A stretch of 64,000 nucleotides of DNA from Bacillus sp. SD075 (GCF_017355165.1 NZ_JADILK010000014.1:1-64000), one strand, 5' to 3'. Numbered from the stretch's first letter, positions 28,595-37,584 are shown. Numbers and translations: made by a program. The notes: a model not told the origin generated them from the sequence alone.

Positions 28595-29749
28595 CTAAAA
28601 CATTTCTGCCATTTCTGCCACTTGATTTTCTTCCTCTCCCCATATGCTGTCATATACGATGTCGACCAATGTAGCCCTAGTTACAATTCCGACCAAATGT
28701 TTATTCTGGTCAACTACTGGTACGTATTTGAATCCTCGTTTTAGAATCTTTTGAACAGAATCGCGGATTAAAGTGTCCTGTTTAACAGAATAGATTTCAG
28801 TATTGATGACTTCACTGATAAATTTAGCTTTTTTTCGATATTCACTGATCGTTTCAACATCTACAAACCCTTTCAAAACATTTTGCTCATCGACCACAAG
28901 TAAAGAATCGACCCTTTTCTTGCGCATGATCGTAATAGCATCGGTAAGGGATTTTTCCTCTGTAATGGATATTGGATTTCGACTCATGATTTGTTCAACC
29001 AACTCAACATTGGGTCTTGTTTGAAGCAAACGATCTTTGCCAATGAATTCTTCCACAAACTGATTGGCTGGGTTTCTGAGGATTTCATCCGGTATTCCCA
29101 CTTGGACAATTTCACCAGCCTTCAAGATGACGATCCTGTCTGCTAGCTTAATGGCTTCATCCATATCATGGGTAACAAAAACGATTGTTTTATCAAGTGT
29201 CCGCTGCAGATTTTTAAATTCCTCCTGAAGAGCATCGCGGGTGATTGGATCTAGTGCGCCAAAAGGTTCATCCATTAAAATGAGCGGAGGATTGGAAGCA
29301 AGTGCTCTGAGAACGCCTATCCTTTGTTGTTGCCCGCCACTCAATTCGTAGGGATACCTTTCTAAGTATTCGGGTCCCATATCGACAAGCTGAAGCAATT
29401 CCAGTGCACGTTCCTTTTTCTTCTGTTCATTCCATTTAAGAAGTTTTGGAACGAGGGTGATATTTTCAAGAATCGTCATGTGAGGGAAAAGTCCGATTTG
29501 CTGGATAACGTAGCCGATCTGTCTTCTTAGCTCGACTGGATCTTTATCCATAATATTTTCACCATTAATTAGTATCTTACCTTCAGATGGTTCGATAAGA
29601 CGGTTAATCATTTTCATTGTCGTTGTCTTACCACATCCACTCGGACCAATGAAGCAAATGAACTCCCCTTTTTTAATATCCAATGAAATATTCTTTACAG
29701 CTTTCTTTCCTCCCTTATAGATTTTCGATACATTTTCGATTTTCAACAT
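28595..29749 (-). CDS. opuCA: Osmoprotectant ABC transporter ATPase with CBS domains (OpuCA type)
   Basis: ATPase subunit, 384 residues from ATG 29749 behind GGAGGTG. The nucleotide-binding domain has Walker A GPSGCGKT, signature LSGGQQQR and Walker B LILMDEPFGALD. Two C-terminal CBS domains (about 245-370; MSRNPISITEEKSLTDAITI and INTEIYSVKQDTLIRDSV) are the ionic-strength or nucleotide-sensing module of OpuC/OpuB-type transporters. First gene of the operon. No GbsR/OpcR regulator gene is adjacent; the upstream region holds AT-rich promoter-like sequence that I cannot assign with confidence. Confidence 0.95.
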   Translation of the reverse strand: MLKIENVSKIYKGGKKAVKNISLDIKKGEFICFIGPSGCGKTTTMKMINRLIEPSEGKILINGENIMDKDPVELRRQIGYVIQQIGLFPHMTILENITLVPKLLKWNEQKKKERALELLQLVDMGPEYLERYPYELSGGQQQRIGVLRALASNPPLILMDEPFGALDPITRDALQEEFKNLQRTLDKTIVFVTHDMDEAIKLADRIVILKAGEIVQVGIPDEILRNPANQFVEEFIGKDRLLQTRPNVELVEQIMSRNPISITEEKSLTDAITIMRKKRVDSLLVVDEQNVLKGFVDVETISEYRKKAKFISEVINTEIYSVKQDTLIRDSVQKILKRGFKYVPVVDQNKHLVGIVTRATLVDIVYDSIWGEEENQVAEMAEMF

Positions 29750-29904
29750 ACAAGCACCTCCATCATTTGCATACAATTACAAATTTTACAAATATATTAA
29801 TTTTCTATATGCACAGTCTCTTGTACCCATTAGGTAATATGTTTAAACCTTTTTATTTTAAAAAACTAGTTCATTGTAATTATATTGAAAAAATGGAATA
29901 AAAA

Positions 29905-29929
29905 ACCACCTCGTTTTAATTGAGGTAGT
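29905..29929 (-). terminator. Terminator of the acyl-CoA dehydrogenase gene
   Basis: Arms ACCACCTC (29905-29912) and GAGGTAGT (29922-29929), one G-T pair. On the minus strand it is followed by TTTTTTATTCC. Confidence 0.8.
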
Positions 29930-29953
29930 TGATAGATAGATTTATAAGATGGA

Positions 29954-31126
29954 TTAAAACCCGATATTTTTAGCAATCAGGAGTTTTACGGTTTCATCTG
30001 TCCCTGTAAAGAATGTTGTCAAAGGTATGTCCCGGTGACGCCGTGCAATTTTATCGTCACCCATATTTCCGTAACCATCATGTAATTGCATGCACTTATC
30101 AGATATTCGCTTAGACATCTCCGTTATCCAATATTTAGCCATCGATACTTCAGTTAAGATATTCTCCCCAGTCATATGTTTACAGATCAACCCATCAACA
30201 AACGTTCTTCCCAGATGAATATCTGCCGCTATTTCAGCAATGGTGCACTGTGCATTTTTTAATTTACTTATTTTCTTATCAAATGCTTTTCGTCCTTTTA
30301 TAAAATTCATCGTTAAGTGAAGCATGTCTTTCGCTGCTATTAATGACCCGATCGCACACATTAGCCTTTCCTGCTGCAGTTTTTGCATGATATAGGAAAG
30401 TCCCTTTCCTTCCTCCCCAAGGAGGTTGCCAACAGGAACTGGAGCATCATCGAAAAATAGTTCGGCTGTGTCTGGGCTTCCCTGTTCCTTTCCAAGTTTT
30501 CTTCCTCGTGAAAACCCTGGGGTATCTTTATCAATGAGCAGCAAACTGATTCCGTCCTGGAAAGGAACAGGACTAAGATCAGTTTTGCATGCTACTATCA
30601 TGAAGTCAGCCTTAAAGCCATTTGTGACAAACGTTTTGGCTCCATTGACAATATAATACCCATCTTTCTTGATGGCTGTGGTTTGTATATCCGCTAATTC
30701 CGAACCCATTCCAAGCTCCGTCAATGCAAAGGCAGAAATCATTTCTCCTGTAATGAACTTTGGTAAATATCTTTGTTTTTGATCTATCGTTCCGAACGAG
30801 GCAATATAGGGGGCTACAACATCAGAATGAATGGATATTCCTCCTAATGTTGATCCAACCATTTCCAATTCTTCAGCCAGCACAACTGAATATCCAAAAT
30901 CTGCCCCTATCCCGCCGAATTCCACATCAAGCCATGGACATAAAAATCCATGATCACCCATCTTTTTCCAAAAAGAGCAAGGTATCCCCCCCTCTTTTCC
31001 CCATTGATCATAAAATGGGACAGCCTCCTTGGCGAGAAATTCACGAATTGATTGTTTAAATAATAAGTGTTCTTCCGTTAGGAAGGAACGGGAATAATCC
31101 TTATTGATCACCATCGTGCTAACCAT
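29954..31126 (-). CDS. Acyl-CoA dehydrogenase family flavoprotein
   Basis: FAD enzyme of acyl-CoA alpha,beta-dehydrogenation, 390 residues. N-terminal helical domain (TEEHLLFKQSIREFLAKEAV), middle beta domain (FALTELGMGSELADIQTTA, the FAD-contacting block), C-terminal helical domain (LHDGYGNMGDDKIARRHRD). The usual C-terminal YEGT motif with the catalytic Glu reads FTGTDETVKLL here, so that Glu is missing at its common place; some subfamilies carry it elsewhere, so activity is not excluded. ATG 31126 follows GGAGG. A perfect cre site 70 bases upstream suggests CcpA control. No other beta-oxidation gene is adjacent. Confidence 0.9.
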   Translation of the reverse strand: MVSTMVINKDYSRSFLTEEHLLFKQSIREFLAKEAVPFYDQWGKEGGIPCSFWKKMGDHGFLCPWLDVEFGGIGADFGYSVVLAEELEMVGSTLGGISIHSDVVAPYIASFGTIDQKQRYLPKFITGEMISAFALTELGMGSELADIQTTAIKKDGYYIVNGAKTFVTNGFKADFMIVACKTDLSPVPFQDGISLLLIDKDTPGFSRGRKLGKEQGSPDTAELFFDDAPVPVGNLLGEEGKGLSYIMQKLQQERLMCAIGSLIAAKDMLHLTMNFIKGRKAFDKKISKLKNAQCTIAEIAADIHLGRTFVDGLICKHMTGENILTEVSMAKYWITEMSKRISDKCMQLHDGYGNMGDDKIARRHRDIPLTTFFTGTDETVKLLIAKNIGF

Positions 31127-31194
31127 GGGTTAACCTCCATTCTCTATACTTATAATGGACTACCATGAACAAGTTAAATATGTAATTGTCTCGA

Positions 31195-31208
31195 TGTAAA
31201 CGGTTACA
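31195..31208. promoter_or_regulatory. CcpA cre site
   Basis: TGTAAACGGTTACA fits the cre consensus TGWAANCGNTNNCW at every position and is nearly palindromic. It lies upstream of a possible acyl-CoA dehydrogenase promoter (TTAACT, 17 bases, TATAAG on the minus strand). Catabolite control of fatty-acid use is the expected role. Confidence 0.65.
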
Positions 31209-31366
31209 ATAGCAAAAATCAAACAATTAAAATGTTCCACAATATTCATGTTCAACAAAAGTATGGAATTCCCTTTTATAAATCTATTTTTTCCTTATTA
31301 CTTAACTGTTTTGAATATGGTTTTAATATATATTCTGTCGAGGTTATTTTTGAAATATAATTTGTA

Positions 31367-31480
31367 TTAATTCAATAAAACTTCCTCTTTAATTGCATAA
31401 TACATAGTTGCTTTAACTGCCTCCGTCATAGAATTAAACCAGCTTAAAGGGATGTCAATATTTTCATCTGAATTTTCCAT
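31367..31480 (-). CDS. Possible 37-residue peptide
   Basis: Not recognised and weakly supported. The frame reads MENSDENIDIPLSWFNSM then TEAVKATMYYAIKEEVLLN, with sensible amino acid usage. There is no good ribosome site at this ATG; GGAGGG lies further upstream, in front of an overlapping out-of-frame ATG. It could be a small gene with a frameshift near its start. The rest of 31210-31590 holds nothing I can name. Confidence 0.25.
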   Translation of the reverse strand: MENSDENIDIPLSWFNSMTEAVKATMYYAIKEEVLLN

Positions 31481-31589
31481 TTATCTTACTATTTTTCCCC
31501 ATGCCAAATAACCCTCCAAAAACTTATTGGAAGGATTTTTCTATGTTACACAGATTCGTTAATAAGGCTAAATCTAGGAATGTTTCTTT

Positions 31590-32165
31590 TCTCTTTAATA
31601 AAGCGTTTATATAATGTAGCAACTAATTCAAAAAGGCAACGATTGACAATTTGGCAGGTTTTCCTTCTGATTTTTTCTTATCATAGAATACTTTAAGGTT
31701 TTTGTTCCTTGGACTTCTTATGCAGCATAGTACGGCAAGATACAGGGAATGACGTAGTCTGCATGACCCTCTTTTAGTCATACGATTAATGGTTGCCGTA
31801 AACTTACCCGATGAGTGATCACATGGTCCGATATCGGGAATCGATGGATGATCTTATATACTTCCATTTCATTTCCCAGGGCCACTATACGATACGATAC
31901 GATCTTCCAAATCAGAGAGGTCCCCTGGTAATGAAAAAGCAACTGAATTATACATATGAAGATTGATTACGTGCTTTATATAGATCCCAAAAAACCTTCC
32001 TGTATTCAGGAAACACTTGATCTAAAATGGTATGGAACTCAAGTTTATTATCCACATACATATTCGTTACGATCTCCTGTTGTCTAGATAAATTCCAAAA
32101 GTCTCAAATCTTGATTCCTCTACTTCTGTCAATTGGTAAGGCTAAATAAACGGTAGCCAATCCCT
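31590..32165 (-). pseudogene. IS110-family transposase relic
   Basis: In transcript order, scattered frames give DNKLEFHTILDQVFPEYRK then VFWDLYKARN (middle region). After a decayed stretch (VALGNEMEVYKIIHRFP) come DHSSGKFTATINRMTKRGSC then RLRHSLYLAVLCCIRSPRNK and VFYDKKKSEGKPAKLSIVA. The Ser-Gly-Lys, TKRGSxxLR and KxxEGKPxK blocks are the C-terminal transposase domain of IS110 elements. Stops and frameshifts abound, and the N-terminal catalytic part is unrecognisable. It is different in type from the better preserved IS110 copy at 53 kb. Confidence 0.75.
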
Positions 32166-32427
32166 ATAGTGTGGGCATTAGAAACTAGAATAAAAATGTG
32201 ATAGGATTATCCTCGTAATGGAATAATCCGCATTTAGTGAATTATGTAATTTCCAGTTAGAAAGTTATCCATCTGCCCATTCACATCGATGCTCAATAGA
32301 ACGAATTATCTAATTGTAACCGCTTAATGATAGATAACCTTTTGATATGCAAGAGGTTAAAATCTAAGTAATTGTTTACTTTCAACCTTATCCGCTACCG
32401 CAATAATTCTAGGTTTTCTGTACACGA

Positions 32428-33213
32428 TTATTGCCTATTAAATCTTTCTTGGTTTATATTAATACCTTCATAACAGCTTTTTTGATAAGAACAGCTTTTG
32501 CAAACTGTTAAGGAACCCGTTTTCAAATACTTTTTGGGTTCTTGTAAAAGATTCTTGATTATGTTGAGGTATTCCAATCCGTCCGAAACATCCTTCATGG
32601 TTGGAATGTAAGATTCTACTTTACCTTCCATAAGCGAAAATATCTCTATTCTTTCCGGTAATTGACCAAATGCCTTCTCACAAAATACCGAAATCATATT
32701 AATAAATAAAAGGTTCATTTCTTCATGTGTATCAACTAAATACTTCTTTATGATGAATGAGTTGGTAGACCATTCCGCTACTTCAAAAGTCAGGGAAAGT
32801 TCGGTCCCTAACTCCTCAATATTAATGTTAAACTTTTCATATAAAAATAAAGGTGGGTTTTCCATTTTTTCAGAAGTTAAAAATTGGAGTAAATGGTCTG
32901 TCATATTAGCAAGAACCATATAATAGTGAACCTTTGACTCGAACTGACGCACATCAAGGGCACTCCAATGATCATCTATGAACTCCATAACTTTCTTAGA
33001 CGTCTTACTTATTTGAGGAAGTTTATAATATCGGCTTACAACTTGATCAACCACAAATTGAACCCTCTTCCTCCAATTCAATTGAGTTGTGATTTTTCCT
33101 TCTATATGATGAAAGAAAAATTGATTAGGACATCTTATAAAATCTTGTAAATGGTAATCAGTTAATGTAGCAATGGAAATCCGATATTCCTTACCCCTCA
33201 TTCCCTTCACCAC
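32428..33213 (-). CDS. PD-(D/E)XK nuclease-like protein with C-terminal Cys cluster
   Basis: Not firmly assigned. 261 residues. The N-terminus LTDYHLQDFIRCPNQFFFHH looks like the opening of RecB/Cas4-type nucleases (Cys-Pro, then aromatic residues). The C-terminus has CKSCSYQKSC, resembling the Cys ligands of the Fe-S cluster in Cas4 and AddB (one such Cys being in the RCP motif). The expected catalytic block between them (LTFEVAEWSTNSFIIKKYLVD) seems degenerate. It follows a flavodoxin gene by about 25 bases on the same strand. A degraded or repurposed Fe-S nuclease fold is my best reading. No CRISPR array is present. Confidence 0.5.
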   Translation of the reverse strand: MVKGMRGKEYRISIATLTDYHLQDFIRCPNQFFFHHIEGKITTQLNWRKRVQFVVDQVVSRYYKLPQISKTSKKVMEFIDDHWSALDVRQFESKVHYYMVLANMTDHLLQFLTSEKMENPPLFLYEKFNINIEELGTELSLTFEVAEWSTNSFIIKKYLVDTHEEMNLLFINMISVFCEKAFGQLPERIEIFSLMEGKVESYIPTMKDVSDGLEYLNIIKNLLQEPKKYLKTGSLTVCKSCSYQKSCYEGININQERFNRQ

Positions 33214-33237
33214 TCTTTCCGCATAAAATTTCTAATT

Positions 33238-33699
33238 CTATATTGAAGGGACAAAACTTTTCTTTATAAAATCCCTCCCGAAATTTTGGCATTTTTTGAT
33301 ATCCTCATCATCTGGGGTTAATTCTACTTTTAACCCTTCTAGGACAATACCAGCACCCTGTTCCCTTAATTTTTCGGTTAAAATATCTACAGCTGCACCG
33401 TATTTTGGGTAAGATGAATCACAGGAACCAAAGACTGCAGCTTTCTTTCCTGTTAGATCAATATGATCCATTTCATCATAAAAGTCTAAAAAATCATCCG
33501 GTAATTCTCCATCTCCCCACGTGTATGCACCTAATAAGATACCATCGTACTCCTCAAGTTTGGAGGCTTCAGGACCTTCCATTATATCTATCTTTTCGAT
33601 ATTCACACCACTGATTTCTGTGATTCCCTCTGCAATGGCATTCGCCATTTCTTCTGTATTTCCACTCATACTGGCAAAAATTATAATGATTTTAGACAT
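33238..33699 (-). CDS. Short-chain flavodoxin
   Basis: FMN electron carrier, 153 residues, like B. subtilis YkuN/YkuP. The FMN phosphate loop is ASMSGNTEEMANAIAEG. Ring-stacking regions are LLGAYTWGDGELPDDFLDF and FGSCDSSYPKYGAAVD, and the protein is acidic as usual. ATG 33699 follows GGAAAGGGA. A Fur-type palindrome lies immediately upstream, so it should be induced by iron limitation, when flavodoxin replaces ferredoxin. The nuclease-like gene downstream may be co-transcribed. Confidence 0.93.
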   Translation of the reverse strand: MSKIIIIFASMSGNTEEMANAIAEGITEISGVNIEKIDIMEGPEASKLEEYDGILLGAYTWGDGELPDDFLDFYDEMDHIDLTGKKAAVFGSCDSSYPKYGAAVDILTEKLREQGAGIVLEGLKVELTPDDEDIKKCQNFGRDFIKKSFVPSI

Positions 33700-33720
33700 G
33701 ATAATTTCCCTTTCCATAAA

Positions 33721-33742
33721 TGATAATTAATATCAATTATCA
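33721..33742. promoter_or_regulatory. Fur box of the flavodoxin gene
   Basis: TGATAATT-AATATC-AATTATCA is an inverted repeat. It can be read as two overlapping 7-1-7 Fur motifs (TGATAATTAATATCA and its mirror), each with one mismatch to TGATAATNATTATCA. It starts 22 bases before the flavodoxin ATG. Confidence 0.8.
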
Positions 33743-33744
33743 AT

Positions 33745-34279
33745 AAAAATTTTAATCCACTTACTCGTTCGTTATCACTTTTTCATCAAAATTTAGTAAA
33801 TCAAATTCCTGGACCTATTCGCAAAAAAGTAGGGCTCGATGCTTTTTCCTAAAAGCCGGTAAATTACGGTAAACAAAATTAATTAATTCGAGAATCATGT
33901 AAATGTTATTGGCATTCCTTTTTTCTCATTTTTTCTTTAGTTGGAGATTAAGAGGGATTCCTAAAAAATGATCATTTACTGGCATTGATGTGGTCTTCCT
34001 TATTAGCGGCATATTTATCCACATCCTGCCTCTACCATTTTTAAACTTCTTCAGGGTAACCATTGTCATAACAGCTCACACTACAACAAGGGCATGACAT
34101 ATAAAAGTCAATCTCTAATAACGGAAACATTGCTTTTTGGATATAGCAACACGAGTCCATTGAAAAAACTGTATAGATACTTCCCTTCCTTTTTGCTGAA
34201 CGGTCCTTTTAAAAAGAAGTCTCTTCTTGAATGATTTTTTTTATTACTTTACATATGTTCATGAAATGGCCCTGTTTTC
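33745..34279. other. Intergenic stretch with one Cys-rich short frame
   Basis: About 530 bases. A minus-strand frame at 34041-34160 encodes 39 residues with seven Cys (starting MDSCCYIQKAMFPLLE, later SCPCCSVSCYD). A GGAAGGGAAG lies too far upstream to be a clear ribosome site. It may be a relic or a real metal-binding peptide; I leave it uncalled. Nothing else stands out. Confidence 0.3.
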
Positions 34280-34678
34280 TTAAAAAACATGTACATCTCC
34301 AGAGTTCATTTTATTCTTTATTTTCTGTATGTTGCTCAGTTCATCGGCAAATGAAAGAAATGACTCCCTATCATGTGAATCGAGTGCTTCGTTTACTTTA
34401 AAGTTCAAATGGTTAATTTTTAGGTCCAAATCCAAAATGGAGCAAATGCTACCCTTGGAATACAGTTCCTCAATATCATCCACATGAATAAAAAACTGAA
34501 ACTCGTTGTTGACAACTATTAAAGAGTGCCATCCTAGGCAATCAACGTACTTCCGTTCGTTTGTCATTGTCCAAACATCACCCTGAAGAAACTCAATCCT
34601 ATGTTGGTGCTTTTGCCCCGGGCAGCAGCAGCTTACTTGATGCTGAAATAGCTCTAATATTATAAAATTTTCATTCAT
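34280..34678 (-). CDS. IDEAL-domain protein with N-terminal Cys motif
   Basis: 132 residues from ATG 34678 behind AAGGAGG. The C-terminus INHLNFKVNEALDSHDRE then SFLSFADELSNIQ fits the short helical IDEAL domain of Firmicutes proteins such as YpiB. The N-terminal part is less clear; it holds CCCPGQKH and a central WTMTNERKYVDCLGWHS. Function unknown. Two Fur boxes lie 230-270 bases upstream in a long leader, so iron control is possible. The Cys/His run may bind metal (inference). Confidence 0.65.
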   Translation of the reverse strand: MNENFIILELFQHQVSCCCPGQKHQHRIEFLQGDVWTMTNERKYVDCLGWHSLIVVNNEFQFFIHVDDIEELYSKGSICSILDLDLKINHLNFKVNEALDSHDRESFLSFADELSNIQKIKNKMNSGDVHVF

Positions 34679-34905
34679 ACGTGTTCCTCCTTCACTCACA
34701 TTAAGTTTTTTTATCTCTTCTTCATTCTTAGCTCTTTGTCAGTCAGACTGTTTTTGTCAGAGTTATCGTCTATTCAGTTAAGTTTGACTTATTTTTTTAA
34801 TTTTTCTTCCTGTTTCTTAACGGTTTATTCAATATTGCCGCCTTTTACATTCGAAATTCTTTTTATTGACATGCAATAGGAATTTGCAAGAAAATCAATT
34901 GAAAT

Positions 34906-34949
34906 TGATAATCATTTTCATTTAGTATTTTATATGATAATGATTATCA
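34906..34949. promoter_or_regulatory. Two Fur boxes
   Basis: TGATAATGATTATCA (34935-34949) is an exact 7-1-7 Fur consensus. TGATAATCATTTTCA (34906-34920) has one mismatch. The minus strand leads to the IDEAL-domain gene after a 230-base leader. The plus strand leads to no gene before the hairpin at 35159, so a lost plus-strand target is an alternative. Confidence 0.8.
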
Positions 34950-35158
34950 CTGTCAATCTGTTTTAGCCAATTTTTCATATTTTTGTTTTGCTGCCTCGGA
35001 AAAAAACAGATGCCTAGCGACTGCTGCCCAGAGCCATCTTACGTTATTAGATAGGTTTTTAAAAATGATTTTGGAGTGGATGTGTCCATCTTGGAAGGTA
35101 AGAAAGCAGGTGAAAAATGTAAACCTTATCCACTGATATAATAGATTCTATTAAAAAA

Positions 35159-35187
35159 GGTCAACCAGTAATTTTAACTGGTTGACC
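35159..35187 (-). terminator. Terminator of the two-gene small operon
   Basis: Perfect 11-bp arms GGTCAACCAGT (35159-35169) and ACTGGTTGACC (35177-35187). On the minus strand it is followed by TTTTTTAA. It lies 25 bases after the stop of the 48-codon gene. A decayed copy of hairpin plus flank is found at 49731-49780. Confidence 0.85.
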
Positions 35188-35212
35188 CTATAATACGAAA
35201 GCACTCGCTAGT

Positions 35213-35359
35213 TCAAGAAAAATATTTCATAATCTTACCAATCTGATCCGTTTGTTCAAGTGTTAGCGACCGGAGCTTTGTTGTGGCCCTGCACCCATTA
35301 CCGTGGTCCAACCGCAATATACCTTTGCCTTCTAAAATGCGCATTCTCTCTTCTTTCAC
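35213..35359 (-). CDS. 48-residue protein coupled to its upstream gene
   Basis: Not recognised. GTG 35359 lies 8 bases after AAGGG, and this ribosome site is built into the last codons of the upstream gene, which argues for coupling. The protein reads VKEERMRILEGKGILRLDHG, then NGCRATTKLRSLTLEQTDQI and a short tail ending KYFS. It is basic, with one Cys and no membrane segment. A strong terminator follows. The arrangement of stop, ribosome site, start and terminator supports a real gene even though it is short. Confidence 0.55.
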   Translation of the reverse strand: MKEERMRILEGKGILRLDHGNGCRATTKLRSLTLEQTDQIGKIMKYFS

Positions 35360-35364
35360 AAATT

Positions 35365-35592
35365 TTACCCTTGGACTTTCCCATTAATGACAATACACTT
35401 CCCATTTGTCGGTTGCTTTATCACCCTTCCGTCCTTGATGTATACAGTGTAAGTATTATTGACTTTAGCATTTAATCTTGCTATGTCTCCCGTTCTTGCT
35501 ATGATATTTTTGACAGCTTCTCTCTTCAAATTATCCATGACTTGCTTTTTCCATTGTTCCCGTTTGTTTTTTTGTTTATTTTCATCAATCAT
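35365..35592 (-). CDS. Small basic hypothetical protein
   Basis: Not recognised. 75 residues from ATG 35592, with GAAGGATGG upstream. The N-terminal half is highly charged and probably helical (DENKQKNKREQWKKQVMDNL), followed by KNIIARTGDIARLNAKVN. A short beta-like tail follows (TYTVYIKDGRVIKQPTNGK). First gene of a two-gene unit with the 48-residue protein that starts 5 bases after its stop codon. The two may form a complex (inference). Confidence 0.6.
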   Translation of the reverse strand: MIDENKQKNKREQWKKQVMDNLKREAVKNIIARTGDIARLNAKVNNTYTVYIKDGRVIKQPTNGKCIVINGKVQG

Positions 35593-35898
35593 CAGGATCC
35601 CATCCTTCTTGTTTGATTTATGTCTTCTCCGATATTAGTGTATTATTTTTTTTTCATCTTGTTACCCTTATGCTTTTCCTTATTATTAATCCGTTTGGGA
35701 TTCTTTTATTGTTTTATAACAAAACAGGTTACGGTAAAATTAGTGAATGATTCAGGCACAAGCTTTTTAGGAAGAAAAATACAACGATAACTAATCAAGG
35801 ATTTTCCTTGTAAAAATATTTTATGGTTTATGGTATGATAGTTAAATTGTTTATCTACCCTGTTACACATTTACATTCATCTAAGAAAAGAGGTATTT

Positions 35899-37089
35899 AT
35901 GCACGCCACAGAATTATCCAAGCAACATTGGCTACTCATCTTAACACTTACTTTATTAACATTCGTTCTCGGGACAAGCGAATTTGTTATTATCGGTATC
36001 TTGACCGATATTTCCTCGAGTCTCCATATGACAAATGCAAAAGCAGGTACACTCGTTTCTGCATTTGCGATTACGTTTGCCATTGCCACACCAATCGTGA
36101 TGTCGGCAACAAGCCATTTTCCAAAACGTAAATGGATGCTGTTTTTGATAGGTACTTTCATCATCCTGAATGCTTTGTGCGTGATTTCGACGAGCTATAT
36201 CATGCTCCTTGCACTTCGAATGATGACTGCGATCGTAACAGGAGTTTTAATTTCGCTTGCCATGATTGTTGCAAGCGAAACCATGCCAATCGCAAAACGT
36301 GGACTTGCTATATCATTCGTTTTTGGTGGATTTACTCTTGCAAACGTAATTGGAGTACCAATAGGGACGGTCATCGCTGATTGGTACGACTGGAATGCAA
36401 CCTTCCTGTTAACGACTTTTCTTGGTGGAATTGCGTTTTTGGCATCTTTCTTCATTTTGCCTACTATGCACAGTACATTTCGCAGTTCAATGCGTGAGCA
36501 ATTTTCATTGTTAACACACCCGCGAATCTTAATGGCCTTTTTCATTCCATCTCTTGGATTTGGAGCAACGTATGCCGTTTATACCTATCTTGTTCCGATC
36601 CTTAAAGGAATGAACGCTCCAGGTAGTTCAATCAGTTTGATCTTATTTGGCTACGGATTCATTTCCATTTTCAGCAACATACTCGCTGGTAAAATTGCCA
36701 GCTACAATGCTATCGGTCGCCTCCGGTTTGTTTTTCTCGTGCAAGCCATTGTTCTGATCAGTTTATATTGGACCACAGGTAATTTTATTTTTGGATTGGT
36801 TAATATTAGCTTGATGTCATTAATGGCCATCCTTTTGACAACATCAACCCAGCTTTATTTGATAGATCTTGCCGGTATTTATCAACCAAAAGCTACAGGA
36901 CTAGCTGCTTCACTGATGCCAGTAGCAAGTAATGTAGGTATCGCCTTCGGTTCTGCATTAGGTGGGATTGTTTACCATAAGGGGGATTTGATGAATGTGA
37001 CATTGGTAGGTGGGCTGATTGCTATCTCTGCAAGTCTTCTAACTTTCCTAAGTCACCGCTTAGACCAAAAACAAAAGAAACCAGCATAA
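35899..37089 (+). CDS. MFS transporter, DHA1 (AraJ/YtbD-like)
   Basis: Twelve-helix drug/sugar-type exporter, 396 residues. The first helix reads LLILTLTLLTFVLGTSEFVI and is followed by GILTDISSSLHMTNAKAGTL, typical of AraJ/Bcr-like efflux pumps. The motif A loop between helices 2 and 3 is weak (SATSHFPKRKWM). It shows repeated helices through LVGGLIAISASLLTFLSHRL. ATG 35899 follows AAGAGGT. Monocistronic; terminator downstream. The substrate cannot be told. Confidence 0.9.
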   Translation: MHATELSKQHWLLILTLTLLTFVLGTSEFVIIGILTDISSSLHMTNAKAGTLVSAFAITFAIATPIVMSATSHFPKRKWMLFLIGTFIILNALCVISTSYIMLLALRMMTAIVTGVLISLAMIVASETMPIAKRGLAISFVFGGFTLANVIGVPIGTVIADWYDWNATFLLTTFLGGIAFLASFFILPTMHSTFRSSMREQFSLLTHPRILMAFFIPSLGFGATYAVYTYLVPILKGMNAPGSSISLILFGYGFISIFSNILAGKIASYNAIGRLRFVFLVQAIVLISLYWTTGNFIFGLVNISLMSLMAILLTTSTQLYLIDLAGIYQPKATGLAASLMPVASNVGIAFGSALGGIVYHKGDLMNVTLVGGLIAISASLLTFLSHRLDQKQKKPA

Positions 37090-37180
37090 GAGAAAATACG
37101 AGTACATGGGTATGCTTCCTATGGTACCTCACATGGCATAATAAACGAGATTACAGTTAATCCTTCAAATAAAAATAAAG

Positions 37181-37225
37181 AAAGAAGTATCAAAAACGTT
37201 GATTTGTTTTTTGATACTTCTTTTT
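37181..37225 (+). terminator. Terminator of the MFS gene
   Basis: Arms AAGAAGTATCAAAAA (37182-37196) and TTTTTGATACTTCTT (37208-37222), followed by TTT. Confidence 0.88.
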
Positions 37226-37229
37226 AAAA

Positions 37230-37584
37230 TAGGTATAGGTGCTTACCTCTTAAAATTAAGCGGACAATTGCAAAAGACCTTATCAAGATCATTGTTTCTG
37301 ATTAAAGGAAGTATTGATCTTAGAATCGAATTTTTTGTTCTTTAAAAATACATTATAAATCCTCATGTACTTATGTTAAGCTCACACCTAGTTAATCAAA
37401 AAATCCCCTTTATCGAAATACCCCACCAATAATTCCCTATTATTTCTTCCTTCAATTTAGTAGCAAGTTTACGGTTCGAGTGGAAAAAACATTCGCTAGA
37501 AATATAAAATTCTCAATCATATGAAAAATTATTTCATGAATTAATGCCCTCTTTCTCATTTCCCTGAATCAATTCTTTAATACT
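37230..37584. other. Intergenic stretch, nothing seen
   Basis: About 350 AT-rich bases between the MFS terminator and an aminotransferase fragment. No ORF with a ribosome site, no hairpin and no operator that I can support. Confidence 0.4.

Noticed and set aside
32428..33213. Calling the Cys-cluster protein Cas4 and inferring a CRISPR system
   Set aside because: No repeats or other cas genes are present and the catalytic motif is degenerate.
35260..35475. 71-codon plus-strand frame in the two-small-gene region
   Set aside because: It has no ribosome site and is antisense to the coupled small genes, which have start signals and a terminator.
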